The notes below the pieces were generated by a model. The model ran no database searches. It was not told the DNA's origin and saw only the letters and a program-made list of their open reading frames with translations. Positions 1 to 10,885 of a DNA stretch of 64,000 nucleotides are shown piece by piece. Source of the DNA: Gentiana macrophylla (taxonomy: Eukaryota > Streptophyta > Magnoliopsida > Gentianales > Gentianaceae); contig JAOBSW010001047.1 of NCBI GenBank assembly GCA_026214975.1, positions 546,001-610,000 of the forward strand, given 5' to 3'. A program made the translations under genes and the position numbers. How positions within the stretch are numbered: the stretch's first letter is position 1; each line of letters begins with the position of its first letter.

Positions 1-920
1 CTCCTAAAAAGCGATCCATGAGTGTGGAATCCAAGTAATCTCTATTGGGTTGAGTAACACCCGATAGAATAATTCTAGAAGTTCATGTCGAGTGTATCCA
101 TGGTTAGGGCATTTTCTCATTAATGATTCAACCTCTCCCAAGCCTTTCCCACACTCTCCTTCTAGTTGCTCGAAGGTAGCTATATCTCTTTTTCGTTCCA
201 TTATCGCTCAGGTGAAACAATTTGAGCAAAGGCTCTTTTAACATCACCTTATTATGAAGAGTGATGGGGTAAGGACTTAAACCATCGATTTGCTTCACCC
301 CTCAAAGCAAACGGGAAAAGTTTCAATTTAACAACTTCTGTAGGAACGCCAGGGTAGTGACCTGCTTCACAGATTTGCACAAAAGTAGACAAGAAGTCAT
401 GTGGGTCTTCATGGCGGTGCCATGGAATGAACTATTTTGGACCATCCCCACAACTCCATTCTTAAGATCAAAATGCATTCCTCCCATCTCTGGAGGCCGA
501 ATTGGTCTATGCCCTTCCAAGAAGTCTTGATCAAGATATGGCGCGTAAGGGTCTTGTGACAGACAACAGCCTACTGACCGCCTGGTCGTTGATTTTGAAC
601 ATTCGATGTCTTGGTGGATGTGCAACCGGTGCCTGGAAATGTTATTCTTTGAGCATTCATTGTTTGATGCATCTATTTGGTTCATCCAGGCTTGTTTATT
701 CTTCGGGTTCTCGCAACATTTGCATCGTAATTTGGTTTAATTGAGCGGGATCCATGCCAGGAGGATTTTGGTTATTATTCCCTTGGTCCTCCTGCTCGTG
801 ATCATTTGGAACCGTGTTCGCTCATGTTGTCGTGGATTTGGGAATGGTCTTCTCTTGACAATGTCTCGTTCGAGTTCGGAGACGATTGTAGTAACGCCCT
901 TTCTTGCTCCTGGTTTGCAT
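1..920 (-). pseudogene. Tat/Athila-like Ty3/gypsy gag, broken and cut by the window edge
   Basis: Capsid-precursor (gag) gene of a Ty3/gypsy retrotransposon read on the minus strand from an ATG at 920-918, which begins MQTRSK. Recognisable pieces follow in order: an N-terminal segment with NPPGMDPAQLNQI, a capsid segment with MVQNSSFHGTA, then (one frame over) an ICEAGHYPGV..KLFPFALRGEA segment, and finally a RKCPNHGYTRHELLELFYRVL segment reaching the window edge. This order matches the gag domain of Athila/Tat elements. Breaks seen: an in-frame TGA about 32 codons in, another stop after REPEE, and a frameshift near 400. The C-terminal gag and all of pol lie outside the window or are lost. 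Its leader, PBS remnant and LTR follow to the right (921-3114), all in the same orientation. Confidence 0.75.
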
Positions 921-1579
921 AAACCAGGGAGCAAAACAGAATGAAATCAACCTTAGGGTTGATGAGAACGAGTTAGAGAATATTAGAGGTTTAGAAGTTT
1001 AGAAAGAGAAAAGAGAAGAGAAGAGTGAAGATTGAAGAACACGAACGCTCGTTCAGAGTTGGACGTCGTCAGCCGATTCGAATCAAGCGTTGTAAGATGA
1101 AACTGGAGGGTAAACGGGCGTTTAAAGGCTAGACGAGCGCGTTTGGAAATCCAGACGCTCGTCGATCAACTTAAACGATGCAGAGAAGAAATTTCGGAGC
1201 AGCACGAGCGTCCGAAAGGATGGACGCCCGTTTAGACTCATGAAAACTAAAATCTAAGGTGAATTAAAATAAAGAAAGCAGAAAAGAAAAAAATAAGTAA
1301 GGTAAAATAAATAAGAGCTATAAAAAAATCTATGAAATCTAAAAAAAAACTTAGGCAAGCCTAAATAAAATAAAAGTTAAATTATGAAATCTACGGCAAA
1401 AATCTTAATTAAACAAACTTAATGAAATAAACTAAAAATAAAAATCTACACATCTAAAAATAAAAAATAAAATAAAAACGTAACTATTATATTATCACCA
1501 AAAAAATAAAAAAATAAAAAAAAATATAATAGTATCGAAACAAAAATTGCACCTTTAAGAATCCGACAACCGTTATCGA
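921..1579 (-). other. Untranslated leader of the minus-strand element, with ACG-NN-CGT motifs
   Basis: Non-coding stretch between the degenerate PBS and gag. Positions 1030-1240 carry about seven copies, some imperfect, of the palindromic octamer ACG-NN-CGT (for example gaACGctCGTtc, aaACGggCGTtt, ggACGccCGTtt). Positions 1260-1550 are almost pure A/T, A-rich on the plus strand. The part next to the PBS (about 1540-1580) matches the leader of the plus-strand relative near 5100 (cgataaccgttgggttaag), which ties the two elements together. Confidence 0.6.
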
Positions 1580-1598
1580 CTCCCCGCAACGCGCGCTA
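1580..1598 (-). other. Degenerate tRNA-Asp primer-binding site
   Basis: Reverse complement reads TAGCGCGCGTTGCGGGGAG, a decayed form of the TGGCGCCGTTGCCGGGGA found intact at 4961, 26833 and 32800. The intact sequence is complementary to the 3' end of plant tRNA-Asp and is typical of Athila/Tat elements. It lies just inside the LTR end at 1605. Confidence 0.6.
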
Positions 1599-1604
1599 AA
1601 AACT

Positions 1605-3114
1605 TGTTCGGTAAAAGCGAAGTTTTACAATTTATAACCGAAACACCCCAAGTATAAGGTTCAGTAGTAAAGGATGTTAACGGGTCGTCCTAAGTGGAGT
1701 GGAATGTTTATCGGATCAAGGAACAATTATCTTATCGATTATGTCACGACTATTAACTAAGATTTAAACTAATTATGAATTAATGAACGAGACGATGAAC
1801 AGTAAAAACGATGATGAACAGTAAAACGATGATGAATAGTAAATTTGCAGAAAATTAACAATCAACTAGAATTTAAAACAACTAACTTAGCAATCAACGA
1901 TTTATACTAATGATTCGATTTATCAAGTAATTAAAACAACGGCAAGGCAACGGAATCCACCGATCAACCAACCCAACCCCAACTAGACGGCAAGTTAAAG
2001 ATATGATTTTTAGTAATGATCTATCACGAATTCGATTAAATTTCTAAACGAATTCTAGGGTTTTTTTCTTTTTCAAATAAAACAAAACGACATGCAAAAC
2101 AAGATCACGAGATTATTTCTAATACTCTTACTCAATTAACTATAAACGATCTCTCGAATTATAATTAATCGCATCAATTAAAAGATCACAACTTGAACAA
2201 TATTTTCATATAAATTCAAAGCATAAAAGATGGTTTCATCGATCTCTCGATTCAAATAAAACGTAAACGATAAATAACAAATTCTAATTGATGAAAACGA
2301 TAACTTTACTCACTAAAAGTACGGCTAAAAATCTCTCTAGTTGGTGTTGATGTTGATCGGTTTCATCCGTTGTCCCTTGTGATGTGCTTAGCCAACAACC
2401 ATGATGTTGATCATGATCATTTGGGTGGAAGAAATCATCTTCTTTTTTTTGATACACTCGGCTGCTCCTCTAAATTTTGTGTGAATGAATTATATTCATT
2501 AGGGTTTGGAAATAGCTGTATATATAAGGGAGTAAGTCGGCTGAATCACTTATGCGTATGTCGGTGGTGCTGAATGAATGGCGGTGGTGAACGGACGCTG
2601 GATGCTAGTCTATTTTGGACTCAAACTTCTAAAATTCATATCTTGAGTTGTAGACCTCCAAAAATTATGATCCGAACGTCATAATTAAGCTCTCGGAAAA
2701 CTCTACAACTTTCATTAAGGACTCTTCTTCAGAAAACGCCTTTTTGATTAGCCCGTCGTATCCCGAGTCGTTTACGGGATTTTCCACTTACCGAAATTGA
2801 TTACCCACTTGATCACCATTTGAGTTGTAGAAGTCCGATTGACGTAATTCAAAGTGCGTTGGAAAGCTCTTTCAATGATCTACAATTTTCATGAAGAAGT
2901 CCTCCCCGAGCCTTGACATAACGGAAGTTTTAAGGATATATTTCACCTCAATTTCCCCCATATACGTATCAATAAATCTCCCTTATTCACCTCTTAAAAA
3001 CATCATTTACTAAATATTTCGATATAAAGCCCTACTTCTATGAAAATAATACATATACGGGGGAAATTGATATAAAATATATCTATAAAAATCATACAAT
3101 TTGACCCTTAAACA
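1605..3114 (-). repeat. LTR of the minus-strand Tat/Athila-like element
   Basis: Read on the minus strand it starts TGTTTAAGGGTCAAATTG at 3114 and ends near CCGAACA at 1605, about 1.5 kb. Its first ~110 bp match the start of the plus-strand LTR at 7640. A central segment (about 2640-2760) matches the LTRs at 25670, 31640 and 36070, including the block 'gacgggctaatcaaaaagg'. At 2929-2990 it also contains a piece that resembles an LTR start in the opposite orientation, so the copy is rearranged. The right boundary abuts an LTR fragment pointing the other way. Confidence 0.6.
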
Positions 3115-3531
3115 TCAACAACTACAACTACAACCTTGACATAACGGAAGTTGATAGGTTAATTATCTAGGTTGTTAGATTTAAAATCTTGCACCTTGGT
3201 TTGTTTGCGTCAATTCTATACATTGGAAGATGTTAGATTGATAGACGAATTATCTACGGAAGTAGTATTCATACCTTCGAGAGGTGAACCACATCTTTAG
3301 TTAATCATCATGAGATAACCTTAGATAGAGATAGAGGATTTGTTGGATTGGATGATTTTGTTTGTTCGTTGTTTGCTCTCCATGATCATCTTAATAGTTA
3401 TTTTTCGTTTTCGTTTGTAGTTTAGTCTTTATTGCTTTTTATCTTTCCTGGCTTTGGACTAACAATCCTCTGTCCAGTTACTTTCCGTTCTAGATTAGGT
3501 TTAGGTTTAGTTAATAAAGAAGAGTTAATAA
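3115..3531 (+). repeat. Orphan 3' part of a related LTR
   Basis: Plus-strand segment matching the 3' half of the family LTR: 'ggttgttagat', 'cttgcaccttggtttg', a 'gataggtgaa'-like block, and 'tggctttggactaacaatcc'. It ends at 'ttaataaa', where the next LTR fragment begins, so it is a separate broken copy. It does not carry the U5 end. Confidence 0.55.
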
Positions 3532-4956
3532 AATTATGTGCTTAAATGATGATTTTATGTTATTTTGGAAATACGTTACGCTTTGGTATGTTTTCCTATT
3601 GTTGTAGATACTCATTGATGATGGAAGAGAGGATTTTAGAGAGCCAAATTCGTGCTTGGAAAGGATCAATCAAAGTTATGAAAGATTGAAAGATATAAGG
3701 AAAGAAATCAAGCAAGATAAATGTCGGAAAATCAGGATTCCGAGTAGTGACGACCTTGCAACGCAGTTCTTGATATGATAACTACCGATTTGACTCTGGA
3801 CCTCAAGATAAGAGTTTTAGATCTTGAAGAGAGGATTCTACAGGATTTTTAATCACTCCATTCCGACTTACGAGGCCCGAGATATGAGCGTTACAAGTTT
3901 GGATGCTGTTGCTGAAAATAGTGGACGGGCGTCGGATCTTCAAACGGGCGTCCGGCACCGTTATCGTAGCAACCGCCTCGATTTTCTATAAATACAGCAG
4001 CTCTCTTCGACCCTAATCATTATCAAATACGCCCACTTCTCTTGAACCCTAAATTTGAGCAGACAGCCCGGCCGCCAAGCTCCATGCTTGGTCGGCCGGA
4101 GGTTAGTTAGATTAGGTAGTTAGTTCGCTTTTTCTTTCTTCTTGTTCGAGTGATGATGAAGTTGAGCAGCCATGGATGAGCCTTGAAGCTCCCTCTTTCC
4201 AGCTGCAACTTTAATTCTTTTCGATGGATGTTTTGTAAGTTTTAATTCGAATTGTTTCTTTTCTATGTTTATTCGTATCTTGCAATTTTATATCGAAAGA
4301 TGATTGCATGATTTGATGCTACCGTGGGGACGAAAGTCGGTGTAAACGCGAGATCACCATAGGAAAGATTAGACGTTTGATCTATGTCGTTTAAAGTTGA
4401 TAGGTTGGATGTCTCAGGTTGTTAGATCTAGTAAATCTTGCACCTTGGTTTATTTTATGATGCGTTAATCTCCGTAAATCGAAAGATAGAGATTGATAGG
4501 CGAATTCATCTACGAAAGTAGGAATTCATACGTTTGATAGGTGAAACCACAACTTGAATTAAATCACTATAAGATAATCTCAGGAAGAAATTAAGGGTTG
4601 CGGGATGGTGGATTATGGTTCGTTCCATGTTTGATCGCCGATCGTTATCATGTTCGTTAGATAGATTTACCGTTTTCGTAGTTTTATTTATGCTTTTATC
4701 ACTTTTATCCTTCCGGCTTTGGATTAACAATCCTCTGTCGCTTTATTTTATTTTAGATTAGGATTAGTTATGTGTTTTAATAAAGAGGAATTAATGATGT
4801 TAGATTCAATATCCCTTTTCCCTGAGGATCGATACCCGTACTTATCCAACTTTACTAGCAACTACCCGGTATTCGGCCGGTTAGGAGGTAGTTTTGCATG
4901 GTAGTATAGGTTTTATAAATTTTCTTTTGTTTTAATGATGCAAAATCTCCCCAACA
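3532..4956 (+). repeat. Truncated 5' LTR
   Basis: Nearly identical to 7780-9226. Two ACG-NN-CGT motifs lie at 3923-3955 (gACGggCGTc and aACGggCGTc). A TATA-like 'ctataaata' lies at 3988-3996. The end contains the 'cccggtattcggccgg' block shared by all LTRs of this family and finishes 'tctccccaaca'. Confidence 0.8.
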
Positions 4957-4960
4957 AAAG

Positions 4961-4978
4961 TGGCGCCGTTGCCGGGGA
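4961..4978 (+). other. Primer-binding site, tRNA-Asp type
   Basis: TGGCGCCGTTGCCGGGGA, complementary to the 3' end of plant tRNA-Asp, four bases after the LTR end. This marks the start of minus-strand DNA synthesis in the element. Confidence 0.9.
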
Positions 4979-5283
4979 GTCGGTGTTTTGTTGAATTTGG
5001 TTGAATTAATTTCTCGATTTTGTTACGTTTTTTTTTTCTTTTCGTTTTAATAAAAGTAGCGTTTAACAAATCGAGAGTTTTTATTTTTGCCGTGTTTCGA
5101 TAACCGTTGGGTTAAGAATGTGCAAAAAGTTTTTTACTCGATTTGTGAAACGTGAACTATATGTTTGTTTGTATCTAGTCTAACCCTCGTGCTTTAATTT
5201 GATGTGGTCGCTCTGTGATATTTGATGTATGATATTTTAAGAAATTAGGGTTTCTTTGTGTTTCTGCGTTTTTATGCAAATTG

Positions 5284-5493
5284 ATCGTTGGACGAGCGCT
5301 CGAGTAAGTGAACGCCCGCCCGATCCCTTATCATGCAGTAAACGAGCGTGCCTGGTTTGTTGGGACGCCGTCCGCTCCAAAACGATCGGCTACATTACTT
5401 TTTCAAGAACCAGACGGGCGTCCATATATCTAAACGCCCGTCCGGCCTGCATAAGTTTTAAACGCCCGTGTGAAATTTTAAACGCACGTCCAG
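5284..5493 (+). repeat. ACG-NN-CGT motif array in the leader
   Basis: About eight copies of the palindromic octamer or close variants within 210 bp, such as ggACGagCGct, aaACGagCGTgc, agACGggCGTcc, aaACGccCGTcc, aaACGccCGTgt and aaACGcaCGTcc. Spacing is irregular, roughly 20-50 bp. An open frame of 86 codons runs across it but has no recognisable domain and is probably incidental. Confidence 0.75.
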
Positions 5494-5675
5494 GTTCTGA
5501 ATTTTTCTTGCTTTGATTTTTAGTGCTTTATTTGACTTGGATGTTTTTAATTTGAGCTTCTGTGGCTAATTGTTTTTACGTAGATGATCTGAACTTGCAT
5601 GTTTACACCTTTCCATCTATGAATCCATGTTGAATAATTGATTAATTTTTTTATTTACATGATTCATCTATGCAA

Positions 5676-6186
5676 GTTATAGTCACTGTCGGTTCTCGTA
5701 CGCTATAACTGTTCTTATTGTTGTTTAGTAGCTAATGTCGGTTTCCGTATGTTACGTACCGCTGTGATGAATCTTTTGAGCTTTGAGACCTATGTGCTTT
5801 CTTGTCATTTTTGTAACTCATATGGGTAGCTACTGTCGGTTTTCCGTATGCTACGTCCTTTTCCATCTGAGTTATATCTGTTTAGTATAGCTAACTGTTG
5901 GTTTTCCAAAATGCTATCACCTTTGACGAGTCTTAAAGCGCGTCTACACTGCATGTAATGAACAAAGACATGCATGCTTATCGTAACTCTCGTCATTATT
6001 TGGTAGACGTTTATTATATACATGTCATGTTGCAAATGAGTGGGCTAGTTTTCTTTCTTTTATTTTCTTTTATTTTTGCATTTCACTTAGATGCATATCA
6101 TTTAGTGCATATCATCTAGTTGCATTGTTTTGCTATTTTTCTTTTATTTTTCTTGAGTGTAGTTAATCGGTTGCTCGTAATACTAC
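5676..6186 (+). ncRNA. Array of short hairpins (candidate structured RNA region)
   Basis: Five hairpins of about 28-36 nt share the loop core TGTCGGTTTTCCGTA but have different stems. H1 5676-5711, stem AGTTATAG/CTATAACT. H2 5729-5756, GTAGC/GTTAC with one G-U. H3 5826-5854, GTAGC/GCTAC. H4 5887-5917, ATAGC/GCTAT. H5 6159-6186, GTAGT/ACTAC. Inside the loop CGG pairs with CCG in H3, and this becomes TGG with CCA in H4. Between H4 and H5, CGTCTAC at 5941 pairs with GTAGACG at 6003 around an inner GCATGT/ACATGC. The pairing is seen in the sequence; transcription and function are inferred. Confidence 0.5.
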
Positions 6187-6570
6187 CTCTTTTTTTTATT
6201 TTATTTCTAGGATTTTTCATGTAGTTGGCATTGTATTGCATTTTCATGTAGTTGCACCTAGCCTACGAGTTTGTGATATTTTCATGTATATGTGTCCATC
6301 TTTATGTGAGCATAATTTGAATATCTCTATAAATTCTTTTCCTTATGTGCTTTATTTGTATAAGTCTAATCTTTTCCCCGTAGACTCTTTTTGCACTGAT
6401 CAAGTCTGCAGGATACTTTCGTCATAGCTATTGTGCACTTTCATGATGTATTCAGTTGTCCTGTGATGCTCCGCAGTCTACTGAGCTATGCAGCAGTTTT
6501 GGGTTTCTAAGGGTTTTTCTGGAATTGCAAGCATCCAATCAGCTAAGTTCTCTAATTTATTATTTCTGCA

Positions 6571-6610
6571 CAACTTGAGGACAAGTTGCAATCTAAGTGT
6601 GGGGGAGAGG
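6571..6610 (+). other. Internal hairpin plus polypurine tract (second PPT-like module)
   Basis: Perfect hairpin CAACTTG-AGGA-CAAGTTG at 6571-6588 followed by the purine-rich run aagtgtgggggagagg at 6595-6610. The same arrangement of an AGGA-loop hairpin and aagtgtggggg recurs directly before the 3' LTR. It may act as a central PPT; this is inferred. Confidence 0.6.
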
Positions 6611-7599
6611 ATGGTTTATATGTATCTATGAGTCGTTTGCTCAATTTCTGTTATACTTCTATAAAAAAGTGCTAAATTTTCAAAAATTTTTGTTTTTGTC
6701 TTGAGTAACATTTCACTGACATGCTAGTTTTATAATCTGGCACCTTTAGTTGTTATCAGTAGTCATATCATGTTCTAAGAATAGGTTCAGTAAGTCGATA
6801 CTCACTTGAACTTCATTTCACGAACCTATTAGATGAAGAGCCAAATATAGAATAGTTTCCGGTTAGTTAAAGGAAAGTTAATTCTTGATCTGAGATAACA
6901 CTTATTTAGCATTAATGAAAGTTAAGAACTTGTGCTATACTCACAGTTAGAATCTCAAGACCTTAGTGTTTTGAAAACTTTAAGAGTCTTGAATGTGTTA
7001 GAAATAATATTTGACCGAGAGTTTCCAAAGAGTTTGAAATATAAAAATATATATATCTATAAATAATAAATGAATAAAATTTCTTTGCGGGAATTTTGTT
7101 TATATCTATCACCTCGAGTCCATTTGATATCTTGTCCCAATTGGGGAGTGTGGTTTACCTTGGACAAAGAAGGATTGAGTGATCTCAGTCGATCGCCTAA
7201 TGTAGGGGAGTGTGTTATACTTTTGAGACGCGACGATATAGGAAATATAAAATATAAGTTTTTTTGGAATTCTAAGTCAAGTTGATCTAAAACCCAGTAG
7301 AGACCCGAGAGGTATTTTCTTGGCACTAAGTAAAGAAGTTTAATTGTGAGTTGGTTACTATGTTCTTGGTAATTAGTTTTTTGTTAGGTAAGTGCTGTAG
7401 ATAGAATGAAGTTTTCGTTTAGTTGACCGGATAACTGTTAGTGCTTGATGTATTATATCAAGAGAGGGTCGGTGGAAGTTTAGTAGGTTCTGCACACACA
7501 TCACCGAGTGAGGTCGATTTGCTGAATACTAGCTTGTCATGATTTTGACTATATCTCGTGTCAGGTTATGTGGATTCTTGATGGTATGTTCTTGTTTTG

Positions 7600-7639
7600 T
7601 TTTACTCGAGGACGAGCAAAAGTTTAAGTGTGGGGGTGT
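7600..7639 (+). other. 3' polypurine tract with preceding hairpin
   Basis: A hairpin with arms CTCG/CGAG and an AGGA loop (7605-7616), extended by a T-run facing an A-run, is followed by aagtgtgggggtgt, which ends at the LTR start (7640). This is the expected primer site for plus-strand DNA synthesis. Confidence 0.8.
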
Positions 7640-9226
7640 TGTTAAGGGTCAAATTGTATGATTTTTATAGATATATTTTATATCAATTTCCCGATATGTA
7701 TTATTTTCATAGAAGTAGGGCTTTATATCGAAATATTTAGTAAATGATGTTTTTAAGAGGTTAATTGCAAAACGTAACGAATTATGTGCTTAAATGATGA
7801 TTTTATGTTATTTTGGAAATACGTTACGCTTTGGTATGTTTTCCTATTGTTGTAGATACTCATTGATGATGGAAGAGAGGATTTTAGAGAGCCAAATTCG
7901 TGCTTGGAAAGGATCAATCAAAGTTATGAAAGATTGAAAGATATAAGGAAAGAAATCAAGCAAGATAAATGTCGGAAAATCAGGATTCCGAGTAGTGACG
8001 ACCTTGCAACGCAGTTCTTGATATGATAACTACCGATTTGACTCTGGACCTCAAGATAAGAGTTTTAGATCTTGAAGAGAGGATTCTACAGGATTTTGAA
8101 TCACTCCATTCCGACTTACGAGGCCCGAGATATGAGCGTTACAAGTTTGGATGCTGTTGCTGAAAATAGTGGACGGGCGTCCGGATCTTCAAACGGGCGT
8201 CCGGCACCGTTCTATCAGAGCAACCGCCTCGATTTTCTATAAATACAGCAGCTCTCTTCGACCCTAATCATTATCAAATACGCCCAGCTTCTCTTGAACC
8301 CTAAATTTCGAAAGCGAGAGAGAGCAGCCCGGCCGCCAAGCTCCATGCTTGGTCGGCCGGAGGTTAGTTAGATTAGGTAGTTAGTTCGCTTTTTCTTTCT
8401 TCTTGTTCGAGTGATGATGAAGTTGAGCAGCCATGGATGAGCCTTGAAGCTCCTCTCTTCCAGCTGCAACTTTAATTCTTTTCGATGGATGTTTTGTAAG
8501 TTTTAATTGAATTGTTTCTTTTCTATGTTTATTTCAGATCTTGCAATTTTATATCGAAAGATGATTGCATGATTTGATGCTACCGTAGGACGAAAGTCGG
8601 TGTAAACGCGAGATCACCATAGGAAAGATTAGACGCTTGATCTATGTCAAGTTTAAAGTTGATAGGTTGGATGTTCAGGTTGTTAGATCTAGTAAATCTT
8701 GCACCTTGGTTTATTTTATGATGCGTTAATCTCCGTAATCGAAAAAGATAGAGATTGATAGGCTTAATTCATCTACGCAAAGTAGGAATTCATACGCTTG
8801 ATAGGTGAAACCACAACTTGAATTAAATCACTATAAGATAATCTAGGGAAGAAATTAAGGGTTGCGGGATGGTGGATTATGGTTCGCTCCATGTTTGATC
8901 GCTTGATCGTTATCATGTTCGTTAGATAGATTTACCGTTTTCGTAGTTTTATTTATGCTTTTATCACTTTTATCCTTCCTGGCTTTGGATTAACAATCCC
9001 TCTGTCGCTTTATTTTTCTGTTTTAGATTAGGATTAGTTATGTGTTTTAATAAAGAGGAATTAATGACGTTAGATTCAATATCCCTTTTCCTCGAGGATC
9101 GATAATTGCATTTATCCAACTTTACTAGCAACTACCCGGTATTCGGCCGGTTAGGAGGTAGTTTTGCATGGTAGTATAGGTTTTATAAATTTTCTTTTGT
9201 TTTAATGATGCAAAATCTCCCCAACA
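7640..9226 (+). repeat. Complete 3' LTR (1587 bp)
   Basis: Begins tgttaagggtcaa and ends tctccccaaca (TG..CA). It carries two ACG-NN-CGT motifs near 8172-8200, a TATA-like 'ctataaata' at 8238-8246, and the conserved 'cccggtattcggccgg' block near the 3' end. Compared with the left LTR, most differences are one- to four-base indels. Confidence 0.85.
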
Positions 9227-10885
9227 TTGCTCTTCTCTAATGATAAAGGTTTGTTTATTTCTTTATTTATTTTTATTATGTTGCCGGGTGAATTTGTACT
9301 ACGGCCGCTGGGAAAGAAAATAAAAAGAGGGACATGATTCCTTTTGCTTTGTTGGCAAACTGATGATTCTAATATTGTATGTTAATATGTTGCCGAGGAA
9401 AATAAAATAAGAACAGAATATAAAGATAAGAGCAGCCAAAGGTTTTGGAAAAAAGAAAAGGTTTCATTATATCCTTCTTCCTATTTCTTTTTCATTCAAA
9501 ATCAAATTTTGTAATTATTTTCTGAGAAAAAAAGAAGAAGTTAATTTAATAAATATATAAGGTATAGTTCTTTGGCATTATTGTGTTGTGTTAATTCTTG
9601 TTCTGAAAAGAAAATATAAATTATGATTTAGTAGACAATGGATTTTGTAGCTAATGTTATTGTGATATTTAGCTTGAATTGTAGTAATGTTAATGACTTT
9701 AAATAAGATTAAATGAACATGAACAAGCCCCGAGTGAGTTTCTGATGCGTTTGGTTCCGGCACCGGACGTACTCTTAAAGGGAGTTGAAGTTCGGGACCG
9801 TCGGAAAGGTATGAAAGGGCTTGTGCTTTGATGAATTAGTATTCATCAATGTCTGTGTAATTTCTAGGCATTGTCCATGTCTAGAGGTCTAAGAAAGAGA
9901 GTTGAGTTGTGAGGAGCTTACCTGAAAACACTTAGATGGCTAGTTAACAACTAATGATAATTACATACTTGACTAGTAAAAGACTAAACATAGTGTCATT
10001 CTTGGATAGGCACAAGTTTATATCGCAATGTGTAGGCTTTCGGATAAAACAAGTAAACTTGCTGGGCCTTCTAGAGGCACCAGGAGTAGAGGGTACCCGT
10101 GGATGGATAACTTTGCTGGCCATTAGAGGGCACCAAGAGTAGAGGGACTTCACCGAATGCGTATACTATCGGGACTAGCCCGTGGCTATTGGTGTGATCC
10201 ACTAATAGGTTGCATCCAGATACTTCATGGTGAGTAGCACCATGCGTAGTGTCCTTGAATGCAGATTTAACAAAGATAAGCTAAGCTAGAAACGTATAGT
10301 CACAACATGTTGATGGACATAAACTGAAACTTAGATTGAGTCAGTCTCAAAAGGATAATTCACATAATCATAAAACTTGTTAAAAAGCCTTAGTTAATTT
10401 GTAACTTCTACTTCTTACTATGTACAATGTACTTACCTCAAATGCATGTTTATGTATGTGTTTAAGGGAGAGAAGATGAACAGGTTGACCATGAGCTTGA
10501 TGAGGACTTCGATGACGACGTTTGAGGACACCGGAGTTGGAGCTGTTTATTATTTATTGTCTTTCCTTATTCTTTTGTCACTGTTTTGGATTCAAGTTCT
10601 TTAGTTGAATTTGTTGGCTTTGTCTTTCATAGTTTTGAGGATTTCATATTTCTTTTAAGTTTCATTTGGATTTCTCTTGATGTAATAAGTTACATTTCTA
10701 CCCTTTAGTTATTCTTTCTATTCTTGGTTGTATGGGGAATTTTACCCGAGTCTTTTGCTTCCGTTTTGCTTTATTTGATACGACGTAGTAGAGGCTTACG
10801 TGTAATATTAGATTTATTTAATATTATGCGTGCCGAGCGTTTCGTTTCCGGATAAGGACTCGGTATCCGGGAGCGGGGCGTTACA
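9227..10885 (+). repeat. Unclassified repeat with an LTR-like end
   Basis: No coding region. It contains a local ~65-bp tandem duplication at 10060-10145 (two 'gaggcaccaggagtagaggg'-like units). It ends 'gagcggggcgttaca' at 10885, a terminus frequent in plant LTRs, but I could not find the matching start or a target-site duplication. It may be an LTR cut by the element to the left. Confidence 0.35.

Larger units (their letters stand above)
3532..9226 (+). mobile_element. Non-autonomous Tat/Athila-like LTR retrotransposon, 5' LTR truncated
   Basis: Order on the plus strand: truncated LTR (3532-4956), PBS (4961-4978), ~2.66 kb interior, PPT just before 7640, complete LTR (7640-9226). The left LTR aligns with the right one from 7780 onward and lacks the first 140 bp. 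No gag, protease, reverse transcriptase or integrase motif occurs in the interior in any frame, so it would depend on proteins supplied by another element. PBS and PPT types point to the Tat/Athila branch of Ty3/gypsy. Because the left end is lost, no target-site duplication can be tested; the right flank begins ttgct. It resembles published LARD or TR-type non-autonomous elements in organisation. Confidence 0.8.

Noticed and set aside
5256..5516. 86-codon open frame in the leader of the plus-strand element
   Set aside because: It lies across the ACG-NN-CGT array, is not conserved in frame in the copies at 27032 and 33147, and has no known domain.
5690..6190. CRISPR-like array, because a similar ~15-nt core recurs
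   Set aside because: Units are unevenly spaced and diverged and lie in a plant retrotransposon; paired stems explain the similarity better.
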